Source: an uncultured bacterium
GTDB taxonomy: Bacteria > Bacillota > Clostridia > Oscillospirales > Oscillospiraceae
Direction: 5' to 3'
Length of the DNA stretch: 37,982 bases
NCBI GenBank assembly: GCA_949293245.1
Contig: CASFCS010000030.1
Span: 1-37,982, forward strand
Positions 7,273 to 14,965 of this stretch are shown here, piece by piece. A model generated the notes under the pieces. It had not been told where the DNA came from and made no database searches. It saw nothing but the letters and a program-made list of their open reading frames with translations. The position numbers were made by a program, and so were the translations under genes. The first letter of the stretch is position 1. Each line of letters starts with the position of its first letter.

Positions 7273-8159
7273 TAAGACAACAGCGTCTCCATGTCCCCCC
7301 AGGAGAGCCCGGGCTGGAGGGCCAGGTTGATGGCGTACCCCACCAGCCGGGCGGCGTCCGCCACCCGCACGTCGATCTCCCGGGGGGTGACGAACAGGTC
7401 CCGCCCCCGCTCCCCCAGCACCCCCGGGGGCACCGGGGCCCCCTCCAGCAGGTCCAGGGCCAGGGTGGCCCCGTCCACCACCGTGGGCACCCCCAGGGCG
7501 ATCACCGGCACCCCCAGGGTCTCCCGGTCCAGGGCCCGGCGGTGGTTGCCCACCCCGGACCCGGGGGCGATGCCCGCGTCGCTCAGCTGCACCGTGCGGC
7601 ACAGCCGCTCCAGAGAGCGGGAGGCCAGGGCGTCCACGGCGATGACGCAGGCGGGGCGCAGCCGCTCCACCACCGCCGCCGCCAGCTCCCCGCTCTCCAC
7701 CCCCGTGTCCCCCAGCACCCCCGCCGCCAGGGCGGACACCGGGCGGAGCATGCCGAAGTGCTGGGGCAGCTCCTCCACCAGGTGGCGGGTCACCAGCACG
7801 TGGCGCAGGCACAATGGCCCCACCGCGTCGGGGGTGATGGCCCGGTTGCCCAGGCCCACCACCAGCACCGTCCCGCCCCCCGGGGGCAGCAGGAGGGCGA
7901 GCTCCCCGGCGATGGCCCGGGCCCCCCGCTCCAGGGCGTCGGGCGCCCGGCGGAGGAGGTCGGAGAGGTCCACCGTCACATAGGTCCCCATGCTCTTGCC
8001 GATGGCCCGGGCCCCCGCCTGGGTGGTCACCCGCACCACCTCCGCGGGGAAGCCGTCCCGCTGCCGCTTCTCCAGGGTCACTCCCGCGGGCTCGCCCCCC
8101 TCCTCCGCGGCCCAGATCTCCCGGGCCTCCACCGCCAGATCGCTCCTGCGCATCCCCAT
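7272..8159 (-). CDS. gpr: GPR germination protease
   Basis: A 295-residue member of the GPR endopeptidase family (M63), an aspartic-type protease that degrades small acid-soluble spore proteins during germination. Family features visible: N-terminal RSDLAVEARE, GTYVTVDL, the GLGNRAITPDAVGP segment, ALAAGVLGDTGVES, IAVDALASRS and the late GVPTVVDGAT region. I chose ATG 8159 because AGGAGGGG lies 6 bases upstream; the TTG at 8180 would sit before that site. The N-terminal propeptide is short. It is divergent from rpsT, an association also known from Bacillus. Its stop codon is fused to the fold-back array at 6869-7272. The gene implies a spore-former. Confidence 0.95.
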   Translation of the reverse strand: MGMRRSDLAVEAREIWAAEEGGEPAGVTLEKRQRDGFPAEVVRVTTQAGARAIGKSMGTYVTVDLSDLLRRAPDALERGARAIAGELALLLPPGGGTVLVVGLGNRAITPDAVGPLCLRHVLVTRHLVEELPQHFGMLRPVSALAAGVLGDTGVESGELAAAVVERLRPACVIAVDALASRSLERLCRTVQLSDAGIAPGSGVGNHRRALDRETLGVPVIALGVPTVVDGATLALDLLEGAPVPPGVLGERGRDLFVTPREIDVRVADAARLVGYAINLALQPGLSWGDMETLLS

Positions 8160-8269
8160 AAGCTGCCCCTCCTGTCCCAAGATGTTGTGGGTATCCCCGT
8201 GTTACCCCCCTATTTTTTGCCCCGGGGCAGGGGATATACCAATAAAATAAAATTTTTTCAAAAAAACTG

Positions 8270-8323
8270 TTGCATTTTTTTCACTTTGATGCTAGAATAC
8301 ATATCTGCGACGAGAATTTCTCG
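8270..8323 (+). promoter_or_regulatory. rpsT promoter and leader hairpin
   Basis: -35 TTGCAT (8270-8275), 17-bp spacer, -10 TAGAAT (8293-8298). The transcript would begin with a small hairpin, CGAGAATTTCTCG at 8311-8323, before the ribosome-binding site. Confidence 0.85.
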
Positions 8324-8359
8324 GGATGATTGGATTTACGATCGGAGGAGGTGTTTGGT

Positions 8360-8623
8360 TTGCCGAATATTAAGTCTGCCAAGAAGCGCGTCTTGGTCAA
8401 TGGGAACAAGGCCGCTCAGAACAAGGCGCAGAGATCCGCGCTGAAAACCACGCTGAAGAAGTTTGAGGCCGCCGTGGCTGAAGGCAACCGCAGCGAGGCC
8501 GATTGCGCTTACAAGGTGGCTGTGAAGGCCGTGGATCAGGCCGTCACCAAGGGTCTGCTGCACCGCAACAACGCGGCCCACAAGAAGAGCAGCATGACTC
8601 TGAAGCTCAACAAGCTGGCCTGA
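8360..8623 (+). CDS. rpsT: 30S ribosomal protein S20
   Basis: An 87-residue S20, which binds 16S rRNA in the small subunit. The N-terminus LPNIKSAKKRV (Met at initiation) is diagnostic, followed by a lysine/alanine-rich three-helix bundle with LLHRNNAAHKKSSMTLKLNKL at the end. The start is TTG 8360, with CGGAGGAGG at 8343-8351. An ATG upstream at 8330 would add a non-homologous ten-residue extension that covers the ribosome-binding site, so I reject it. A UUG start is also used by E. coli rpsT, where it is linked to autoregulation. The gene has its own promoter and terminator. Confidence 0.97.
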   Translation: MPNIKSAKKRVLVNGNKAAQNKAQRSALKTTLKKFEAAVAEGNRSEADCAYKVAVKAVDQAVTKGLLHRNNAAHKKSSMTLKLNKLA

Positions 8624-8644
8624 GAGAGGCCGCCCCACCTGCTA

Positions 8645-8680
8645 TAAAAAACCGTCTGCACTGGGCAGGCGGTTTTTTCT
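8645..8680 (+). terminator. rpsT terminator
   Basis: Stem CCGTCTGC (8652-8659) with GCAGGCGG (8665-8672), flanked by A-tract and TTTTTT (8673-8678). Confidence 0.93.
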
Positions 8681-8715
8681 TGTCCGCCCCAGGGGGGGCG
8701 CGCGCCACATTGCGA

Positions 8716-8745
8716 TTGCAAGCGACATGCATTTTCTGCTATAAT
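8716..8745 (+). promoter_or_regulatory. Promoter for yihY-family gene
   Basis: -35 TTGCAA (8716-8721), 18-bp spacer, perfect -10 TATAAT (8740-8745). Confidence 0.75.
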
Positions 8746-8806
8746 TTTAGTGCAATATTGGGATAAGGCGGGGGATCCCGCCTTTTTCCGGGAAAGGAGG
8801 GCCGCT

Positions 8807-9793
8807 ATGCTGGACGGACTGCTGAAGATCCCGCCGGTACGCTTTGTGTGGGACATCGTGGATGTCTACTTCACCAAGCGGGTGGGCCGGGCCGCGGCGG
8901 AGCTGGCCTACTTCCTGGTGCTCACCTTTTTCCCCATTCTGGTGTGCGTGTCCGCCTTCCTGGGTATGCTCCAGCTGGATCCCGCCCTCATCACCAGCGC
9001 CCTGGGGCCCTTTTTGCCCCACAGCGTGCTCTCCGTCCTCCAGGAGTACCTGTCCTATGTGGCGGGCAACCAGTCGGGGGGCCTGTTCACCGCGGGGCTC
9101 ATCTTTACGGTGCTCTTCGCCTCCGCCGCCGTCCGCAGCCTGATGACCATTCTGGAGGAGATCTACGGGGCGGTCACCTTCCGGGGGGCGGGTCGCCTGG
9201 TGGCCAGCGTGGCCATCTCCCTGCTGCTGCTGGTGGTGATCTACCTGTCCGTGGCGGTGATCCTCACCGGCGGGTGGTTCTTCCACCTGCTGGAGGACAC
9301 CTTCCACCTGGACGGCCTGGCCCAGCAGGTGGATCAGTGGCAGTGGACCAAGTACCTGGTGCTGCTGCTGGTGGTGTTCCTGTTCATCCTGCTGCTCTAC
9401 CGCATGGTGGCCCCCCTGGGGAAGCCCCGGCCGCCGGTGCTCACCGGGGCCATGCTCGCCTCGGTGGCCCTGGCGGTGGCCTCCATGATCTTCTCCTATT
9501 TCATGACCGTGTCCACCCAGTACTCCCTGGTGTACGGCTCCCTGGCCTCCCTGGTGATCCTGCTGGTGTGGCTGTATCTGTGCGGCAACATCATCATTCT
9601 GGGCAACGTGTTCAACTACGTGTGGTACACCCGGAAGAAGCTGCGCTACGCCCGCCGCCAGGCCGCCCAGCAGGAGGCCGCTGAGCGGGCCAGGGGGGAG
9701 GTCACCGGCCACGTCCGCCTCCAGGAGACGGGCCGCCTCATCGACCTGGAGCGGGGAAACGGCCGGGACTCCGACCGGACCGGGCCCCTGTGA
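8807..9793 (+). CDS. YihY/virulence factor BrkB family membrane protein
   Basis: A 328-residue inner-membrane protein of the YihY/BrkB (UPF0761) family; the transported substrate or cellular role is not settled. About six hydrophobic segments are visible: AYFLVLTFFPILVCVSAFLG (residues about 34-53), FTAGLIFTVLFASAAV, LVASVAISLLLLVVIYLSVA, KYLVLLLVVFLFILLLY, GAMLASVALAVASMIFSYF and YGSLASLVILLVWLYLCGNI. The family feature AAELAYFLVLTFFP near the N-terminus and the YGSLASLVILLVW segment are clear. The last 50 residues are a charged cytoplasmic tail rich in Arg and Glu. Start ATG 8807 has GGAAAGGAGG upstream; an ATG at 8750 would overlap the promoter. Confidence 0.93.
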   Translation: MLDGLLKIPPVRFVWDIVDVYFTKRVGRAAAELAYFLVLTFFPILVCVSAFLGMLQLDPALITSALGPFLPHSVLSVLQEYLSYVAGNQSGGLFTAGLIFTVLFASAAVRSLMTILEEIYGAVTFRGAGRLVASVAISLLLLVVIYLSVAVILTGGWFFHLLEDTFHLDGLAQQVDQWQWTKYLVLLLVVFLFILLLYRMVAPLGKPRPPVLTGAMLASVALAVASMIFSYFMTVSTQYSLVYGSLASLVILLVWLYLCGNIIILGNVFNYVWYTRKKLRYARRQAAQQEAAERARGEVTGHVRLQETGRLIDLERGNGRDSDRTGPL

Positions 9794-9820
9794 GGGCGCT
9801 TTTCCCCTGTATAAGAGAAA

Positions 9821-9870
9821 AACCGGGCTGCCGCGCTCAAAGCGCGGCAGCCCGGTTTTCCTCTTTGTCC
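9821..9870. terminator. Bidirectional terminator
   Basis: A perfect 17-bp stem pairs 9821-9837 with 9841-9857 around CAA, with an A-rich run before it and a T-rich run after it. It separates the convergent yihY-family and FAD oxidoreductase genes and can serve both. Confidence 0.93.
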
Positions 9871-9938
9871 ACATCTTCCACACAAATGTGGAAAAGTCTG
9901 TGGAAGCTGTTGAAGTTACAGAAAGGACCTTTCTCTTC

Positions 9939-11333
9939 TCAGCCCTTCAGCCGGGCGATGACCCCCCGGGCGGCCTTCACGCCGGAGGCCCCCGCCTGGG
10001 CCAGGCCCCGGGTGACCCCGGCGCCGTCCCCCACGGCGAAGAAGCCGGGCAGGGCGGTCTCCAGCTCCCCGGAGAGCTGGAGGCGGGAGGAGTAGAACTT
10101 CACCTCCGCCCCGTAGAGGAGGGTGTCATAGTTGGCGGTGCCCGGGGCGATCTTGTCCAGGGCGTAGATCATCTCGATGATGTCGTCCAGCTGCCGCTTG
10201 GGCAGGGCCAGGGACAGGTCCCCGGGGGTGGCGGCGGTGAGGGTGGGCCGCACGAAGGACTTGCTCAGCCGGTGCTCGTTGGTGCGCACCCCCTTCACCA
10301 GGTCCCCGAAGCGCTGCACCAGCACGCCGCCGGCCAGCATGTTGGACAGGGAGGCGATGTGCTTGCCGTAGCGGTAGGGCTGGTCAAAGGGCTCGGTGAA
10401 CCGGTTGGACACCAGCAGGGCGAAGTTGGTGTTGGCGCTGCGCAGGGCGGGGTCGGAGTAGGAGTGGCCGTTGACGGTGTTGATGCCCTCCACGTTCTCC
10501 GCCACCACGTGGCCGTAGGGGTTCATGCAGAAGGTGCGCACCTGGTCCCCGTAGGCCTTGGTGCGGTAGACCAGCTTGGACTCGTACACCACGTCGGTGA
10601 TGTGCTCAAAGACCACCGCGGGCAGCTCCACCCGCACGCCGATGTCCACCTGGTTGTTGATGAGCTGGAGGCCCAGGCCCTTGCACTGGTTGGCGAACCA
10701 CTCCGCGCCGGAGCGGCCGGGGCCGGCGATGAGGTAGGGGGCGGAGTAGCGCTCGCCCCCCTCGGTCACCAGGGTGTAGCACCCCTCCTCCGCCTCGATG
10801 GAGGTGACGGCGGTGTTGAAGAGGAAGGTGTGCTTGTCCCGGATGGCCTCGTAGATGTTGGCCAGGATCTTCAGGTTGTTCTCGGTGCCCAGGTGCTTGC
10901 ACCGGGCCTGGAGGAGGTGGAGGTCGAACTCCAACGCCCGCCGCTCCAGGGCACGGGCCTCGGGGGTGGCGGTGGAGTAGACCTCGGTGGTGGCCCCGTG
11001 CTTGACGTTCAGGGCGTCCACATAGTCGATGAGGTCCATGACCTCCTCCTGGGGCATGAAGTCGGTGAGCCAGCCGCCGAAGGCGGTGGTGAAGTTGTAT
11101 TTTCCGTCAGAGAACGCACCGGCGCCGCCGAAGCCGCACATGGTGTCGCACACCTTGCAGTGGACGCAGGCCTTCACCTTGCCCGCCACGATGGGGCAGC
11201 TGCGGTGGTAAATATCCGGGCCCTGGTCCACCACCAGCACCCGGGCCCCCTCCGCCTTGAGGGCAAGCTCATATGCGGCGAAAATACCGGCCTCGCCGGT
11301 GCCCAGGATCATCACGTCGTAACGATTGCTCAT
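9939..11333 (-). CDS. FAD-dependent oxidoreductase (COG2509-like)
   Basis: A 464-residue flavoprotein; the N-terminal Rossmann motif is GTGEAG (residues 11-16) in YDVMILGTGEAGIFAAYELA. Cysteines C46, C56, C59, C62 and C66 precede GFGGAGAFSDGKYN, which fits the COG2509 type of uncharacterised FAD dehydrogenases. The C-terminal FAD motif is FFAVGDGAGVTRGLAQA. The cysteine group could hold a metal or Fe-S cluster or act in redox; this is inference. The substrate is unknown. The gene stands alone, with an extended -10 promoter upstream and a shared terminator downstream. ATG 11333 has only a weak GAGAG Shine-Dalgarno region. Confidence 0.9.
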   Translation of the reverse strand: MSNRYDVMILGTGEAGIFAAYELALKAEGARVLVVDQGPDIYHRSCPIVAGKVKACVHCKVCDTMCGFGGAGAFSDGKYNFTTAFGGWLTDFMPQEEVMDLIDYVDALNVKHGATTEVYSTATPEARALERRALEFDLHLLQARCKHLGTENNLKILANIYEAIRDKHTFLFNTAVTSIEAEEGCYTLVTEGGERYSAPYLIAGPGRSGAEWFANQCKGLGLQLINNQVDIGVRVELPAVVFEHITDVVYESKLVYRTKAYGDQVRTFCMNPYGHVVAENVEGINTVNGHSYSDPALRSANTNFALLVSNRFTEPFDQPYRYGKHIASLSNMLAGGVLVQRFGDLVKGVRTNEHRLSKSFVRPTLTAATPGDLSLALPKRQLDDIIEMIYALDKIAPGTANYDTLLYGAEVKFYSSRLQLSGELETALPGFFAVGDGAGVTRGLAQAGASGVKAARGVIARLKG

Positions 11334-11382
11334 TGTCGTTCTCTCATTTCTTCATCATAGTCGAGGGGCAACAGCCCATGAT

Positions 11383-11391
11383 ATTATACCA
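11383..11391 (-). promoter_or_regulatory. Extended -10 promoter of FAD oxidoreductase
   Basis: The minus strand reads TGGTATAAT, a perfect -10 with the TG extension, 50 bases before the start. TTGACA lies only 8 bp upstream, too close to be its -35. Confidence 0.6.
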
Positions 11392-11435
11392 CAGACTGTC
11401 AAGGAGCGGGAGGGGTGTGCGTGCAGAATTCACAA

Positions 11436-11512
11436 GAAGCGCTGCGCGCCCGGGAGCAGGTGACTAAGACCGGAGCGGGTTTCTCCGCAGTCGTATGGCT
11501 TAGTGATCGGGA
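11436..11512 (+). repeat. Short fold-back unit (orphan)
   Basis: AAGCGCTGCGCGCCCGGGAG, then CTAAGACCGGAGCGG, a short GTTT loop, the inverted arm CTCCGCAGTCG...GGCTTAG, then the start of a next unit GGGAAGCGCTG. The tip is much shorter than in other units. It does not follow a plus-strand gene. Confidence 0.65.
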
Positions 11513-11541
11513 AGCGCTGTACCATATTTTCACCCGGGGAC

Positions 11542-11907
11542 GAGGGGGCGGTGGGAACACCGCCCCCTACGAACCGGGACGAAACCCCATACGGTTCCCT
11601 ATTCCCCGACGGGTCCGGTTACCCTGGAAAGCGGGCGGCTAATAGCCGCCCCTACGGAGAGGAGCGGGAATCCGGTGGGGTTTAACGGGTCTTGGCTTAT
11701 TTTGCGGCTTGGCACACGGGCGGGTCTGGGACCCGCCCCTACGGCGTGACGGGCATTGCCTGCGCAAATTGGGACGCACACGGTTTCCCCCTGTGCGTAG
11801 GGGCGGCTATCAGCCGCCCGCCGCCCAGCGTGGCCGGGACCGTCTGCGCAAATTGAGACCCGTCCAGCCCCATCCCTGCGTAGGGGCGCCTTCCAAACCC
11901 TCCCGCA
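11542..11907 (+). repeat. Composite repeat R2, copy 1
   Basis: A block of about 370 bp built from GTAGGGGCGG-type hairpins: GGGGGCGGTG/CACCGCCCCC, GGGCGGCTAATAGCCGCCC, GGGCGGGTCTGGGACCCGCCC and a last GGGCGGCTATCAGCCGCCC. It recurs in the same order and orientation at 33022-33390 and 34488-34889, with partial reverse copies at 19425-19567, 23262-23397 and 28619-28823. It holds no credible gene. Confidence 0.8.
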
Positions 11908-11929
11908 TCCCCCGTCCCCCGTCTTTCGT

Positions 11930-12216
11930 CCCTCGTCCCCGGGGGGATCCGTCCAGAAAGGGGGGCCGCAGCCCCCCTTTGGCCTGGTCGTTTTAAGGGG
12001 TAATTGTCAAGAGGGGGAAATCGAAATCCCCCTCTTGACCGTGTCTTTTGGGTACTTTTCTCCACGGGGAGAAAAGTACCAACGTCCCCCCGTCCACATG
12101 AACGAAGAAGAGACAGATTTCCGCGGGCCGCAGGCGGCCCTCACAATGACGGGGCGGAAAGCACAGGCCCGGTGCAGTATCGGCCGGGGCGATGAGGACA
12201 TCGCCCCCTACGCGCA
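11930..12216. repeat. Composite intergenic repeat with perfect inverted repeat
   Basis: In order: a hairpin AAAGGGGGGCC/GCCCCCCTTT near 11956-11980 (also at 23436-23460); a perfect 12-bp inverted repeat GTCAAGAGGGGG (12006-12017) and CCCCCTCTTGAC (12028-12039); a 13-bp stem GGTACTTTTCTCC (12051-12063) with GGAGAAAAGTACC (12068-12080); a GCAATGAC-type repeat (12115-12150); and a GGGGCGATG/CATCGCCCC hairpin (12185-12212). The order returns at 23405-23786 with block D inserted. Between 11334 and 12570 I see no gene. Confidence 0.75.
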
Positions 12217-12323
12217 AAGGCCAAACCCGGCAAGCTTTTGCAAAATTCCGGCAGTTTAACATCCCCGGACAGCAGGCCCACACTGTGCGCCCCTACACAA
12301 GCAGGCAGGCGCTCAGACGCTTC

Positions 12324-12606
12324 TTGTCACGCCTCGCCTGTTCGCGACGCCCGGCTTCCCTCCGACTTCGGGCAGACCCGGGCCGGCCTATGGCCGCCCC
12401 TGGGCTCTGCCCATCCGCTCCGGTCCATCCGGGCTGCTCACGACGGCTCAGCGCTTCCCGGGCGCTCGGGCGCTTCTTGTCACGCCTCGCGCCCTCCGCG
12501 ACGGCACACTGCTCACCACTCCGCCGGAAATGCCGCGGCCTCCGGCCGCCTGTTTTCCGGTCTGCGTGGTTCACTGTGCGCCTGCTCCCGGGCGCTCGGG
12601 CGCTTC
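12324..12606 (-). repeat. Fold-back units at the 3' end of the HD gene
   Basis: On the minus strand a full unit starts with GAAGCGC at 12606, inside the HD reading frame, and ends near 12477. A 19-bp stub of a second unit (12458-12476) is fused to a third unit (GAAGCGCTGAGCC from 12457 to 12324). The first unit is of the type also found behind parC and ricT; the third matches 32336-32467. Confidence 0.8.
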
Positions 12607-13176
12607 CATGAAATAACTGGCCTCCATATCCGCCGTGGCCAGGGCAAAGGCCAGGGGGTACTGCTGCAGGGCCTGGCCCACCATCCGGGGGTCCTCGCTG
12701 CCGGAAAAGCCCATGTGCCACCGGATGGCCATGGCCTCCTCCCGGGTGAGCTTCATAAAGCCCGAGATGATGTACACGCTCTTCTCCCCGTGGCCGTAGG
12801 GCAGCTTGTCCTCGTAGAAAAAGGTAGGCACCTTCTCCCACTGGCCCGTGGCGTCGTTCTTCACGTTGCGGGTGCCCGGGCGGTAGCACCCCACCTTGCA
12901 CACGTCGTGGAGCAGCGCCGCCACCGCCACCGACTCCCCGGTGTAGTCCAGGCCGTAGAGCTCCTGAACCCGGGGCCGGGCGAGATAGTCAACCAAACAG
13001 TGGTAGACGTTTACGCTGTGCTCGCACAGCCCCCCGGCCCAGGCCCCGTGGTACCGGGCGGAGGCGGGAGCGGTGAAAAAGTCGCTGCGGTTGGTGAGAT
13101 AGTCCAGCAAAGCGCCCGCCCCCTCCCGGCGGATGGCGCGCTGATAGATGTCAATGAATTCCTCTCTGGCTGACAT
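12571..13176 (-). CDS. HD domain hydrolase with repeat-derived C-terminus
   Basis: A 201-residue HD-superfamily protein, a metal-dependent phosphohydrolase of unknown substrate. Metal-binding motifs: HGAWAGGLCEHS (residues about 43-54), LLHDVCK with the HD pair, GHGEKS and IRWHMGFS. Start ATG 13176 has AGGAGGTG 5-6 bases upstream; a start at 13230 would overlap the promoter. The last 11 codons (EAPERPGAGAQ) and the stop are encoded by the dispersed fold-back repeat, so the native stop has been replaced. The gene is divergent from the M20 dipeptidase. A minus-strand extended -10 (TGGTATACT) lies at 13221-13229. Confidence 0.88.
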   Translation of the reverse strand: MSAREEFIDIYQRAIRREGAGALLDYLTNRSDFFTAPASARYHGAWAGGLCEHSVNVYHCLVDYLARPRVQELYGLDYTGESVAVAALLHDVCKVGCYRPGTRNVKNDATGQWEKVPTFFYEDKLPYGHGEKSVYIISGFMKLTREEAMAIRWHMGFSGSEDPRMVGQALQQYPLAFALATADMEASYFMEAPERPGAGAQ

Positions 13177-13253
13177 GGGGCACCTCCTGTGGGGCCCGGC
13201 CGGCCCCGTTTTGTGATGTGAGTATACCACACCCGCGGTCCCATATCCAGCAC

Positions 13254-13282
13254 TTGCGCCCCATGGGGGAATTTGTTACAAT
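13254..13282 (+). promoter_or_regulatory. Promoter for M20 dipeptidase
   Basis: -35 TTGCGC (13254-13259), 17-bp spacer, -10 TACAAT (13277-13282). Confidence 0.7.
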
Positions 13283-13369
13283 GGCGGTACAAGAGAGAGG
13301 ATGCCCCGACCTGACGGGGCGCCCGTGCCCGCCTCAGGCAGGCGGACGGGGGAAAAGGCGGTGGAGAGC

Positions 13370-14845
13370 ATGGAAAAGGCCGGTCTGGGCAGCGACAGCG
13401 CCATCCGCGCCGGTGTGGTGGCGGAGTTTCTGGCCATGTGCCCCTACCCCCACGGCTCATGGAACGAGGGGGCCCTGGTGGAGTGGTATCTGCAGCGGCT
13501 GGCGGCCCTGGGGGCCAGGGCCCAGCGGGATGAGTGGGGCAATATCCTGGGGGAGATCCCCCCCACCCCGGGGCTGGAGAAGGCCCCCCGGGTCCTCTTC
13601 CAGGGGCACATCGACATGGTGTGCGCCGTGGCCCCGGGCAGCGGGTGGGACCCCCGGCACGACACGGTGAACGCCGCCGTCACCGACGGGGTGCTCCGCA
13701 CCGACGGCCGCTCCTCCCTGGGGGCGGACAACAACCTGGGCAACGCGGCGGTGCTCTACCTCCTCTCCCGGGGGGTGCCCCACGGGCCGGTGCGGGTGCT
13801 GTTCACCGTGGCGGAGGAGGTGGGCCTCCAGGGGGCGGAGAAGGTGGACCCCGCCTGGCTGGAGGGGTGCGACTACCTCATCAACACCGACGGCTTCAAG
13901 CTGGGGGACGCGGTGGTGTCCTCCGCCGGGGGCCGGCGGGAGCGGTACACCCGCAAGCTCATCACCGTGCCCCGGCGGGACCCCATGGCCTACCAGGTGA
14001 CCCTGCGGGGCTTTCTGGGGGGCCACTCGGGATACGACATCAACAAGGGCCGGGGCAACGCCATCAAGCTGCTCACGTTGTTTCTGGGGGAGCTGCGGGA
14101 CCGGGTGGATTACGACCTGGCGGGGTTCCAGGGGGGCCACGCCCCCAACGCCATCCCCATGGAGGCCGCCGCCGTCATCACCGCCGACCGGGCCTTTGCC
14201 GTGCCCCTGGCCCTGGCGGTGGAGAAGCTGCGGGGCAGCCTGCTCAAGCTCTTCTCCCACACGGACCCCCAGGTCCAGGTGGAGCTGCGGGAGGTGCCGC
14301 CCCCCCAGCGGGTGTGGAGCCAGGCCTGCCGGGACGACACCCTGGACATGATCGCCCTGCTCTATAACGGGGTGTTCGCCATGCACGACACCATCCCCGG
14401 CCAGGTGTCCGCCTCGGCCAACGTGGGCCGGGTGCTGGTGAACGACCAGGGAGAGATCGAGATCGACAGCTTTGTCCGCTGCGCCATTGACTTCTCCGAG
14501 GAGATCATCGCCTTCCAGCACGCCCGGGCCGCCCGGCTCACCGGCTTTACCGTGGCCGCCCGGAGCTACCCCGGCTGGATGGGGGACCGGAGCAACCCCC
14601 TGGCCCGCACCATGTCCCGGGTGTACCAGCGCCTCACCGGCCGGGGGCTCAACGTCACCGCCGTCCACATCGGGCTGGAGCCCTCGGTGCTGGGGGCCAA
14701 AGCCCCCAATATGGTGATGGTGTCCACCGGGCCGGACATCGCCAACCCCCACTCCACCGACGAGCACGCCCCGGTGGAGGGGCTGTCCACCTATGTGCGT
14801 CTCCTGGCCGGCACCCTGGCGGAGCTGGCGGGACTGAAAAAGTAA
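13370..14845 (+). CDS. pepD: M20 family aminoacyl-histidine dipeptidase (PepD-like)
   Basis: A 491-residue cytosolic zinc dipeptidase of the PepD type in clan MH, which releases amino acids from dipeptides. Zinc/catalytic motifs: FQGHIDMV (H80, D82), LGADNN (D120), TVAEEVGLQG (E149/E150) and LINTDG (D174); a lid domain with GGHSGYDINKGRGNAIK follows; the C-terminal part contains PHSTDEHAPVEG. Length is normal (about 480-490). I chose ATG 13370, with GGTGGAG just upstream; GTG 13361 is possible, and ATG 13301 adds an unrelated tail. It is probably followed by the GNAT gene in the same transcript; I see no terminator between them. Confidence 0.93.
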   Translation: MEKAGLGSDSAIRAGVVAEFLAMCPYPHGSWNEGALVEWYLQRLAALGARAQRDEWGNILGEIPPTPGLEKAPRVLFQGHIDMVCAVAPGSGWDPRHDTVNAAVTDGVLRTDGRSSLGADNNLGNAAVLYLLSRGVPHGPVRVLFTVAEEVGLQGAEKVDPAWLEGCDYLINTDGFKLGDAVVSSAGGRRERYTRKLITVPRRDPMAYQVTLRGFLGGHSGYDINKGRGNAIKLLTLFLGELRDRVDYDLAGFQGGHAPNAIPMEAAAVITADRAFAVPLALAVEKLRGSLLKLFSHTDPQVQVELREVPPPQRVWSQACRDDTLDMIALLYNGVFAMHDTIPGQVSASANVGRVLVNDQGEIEIDSFVRCAIDFSEEIIAFQHARAARLTGFTVAARSYPGWMGDRSNPLARTMSRVYQRLTGRGLNVTAVHIGLEPSVLGAKAPNMVMVSTGPDIANPHSTDEHAPVEGLSTYVRLLAGTLAELAGLKK

Positions 14846-14965
14846 AACACACGGCCCGCGCCGGGGAGAGAGGGAAAGGCTGCGGCCCCGTCCCCGTGCT
14901 CCCCGGCACCGTTATTCCGGCGGGTCCTCTGCCCGCCCACCTCTTGTGAAAGGAGCCCTGCCCCT

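Noticed and set aside
6849-8444. A 531-codon plus-strand frame over repeats, gpr and rpsT
   Set aside because: It crosses the gpr gene in antisense and ends inside the rpsT region; its start lies in repeat DNA and it shows no domain.
11383-11405. TTGACA/TATAAT pair as a standard promoter for the FAD gene
   Set aside because: The spacing is 8 bp, far too short; only the extended -10 is retained.
11334-12570. Small proteins encoded in the repeat-rich stretch
   Set aside because: Open frames here repeat in other intergenic regions in several frames and on both strands, have no ribosome-binding sites, and are explained by the repeats.
12324-12606. Integron attC sites (palindromic sites after stop codons)
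   Set aside because: The placement is similar, but the GTTRRRY/RYYYAAC core sites are not visible, the host genes are housekeeping genes with promoters, and no integrase is seen.
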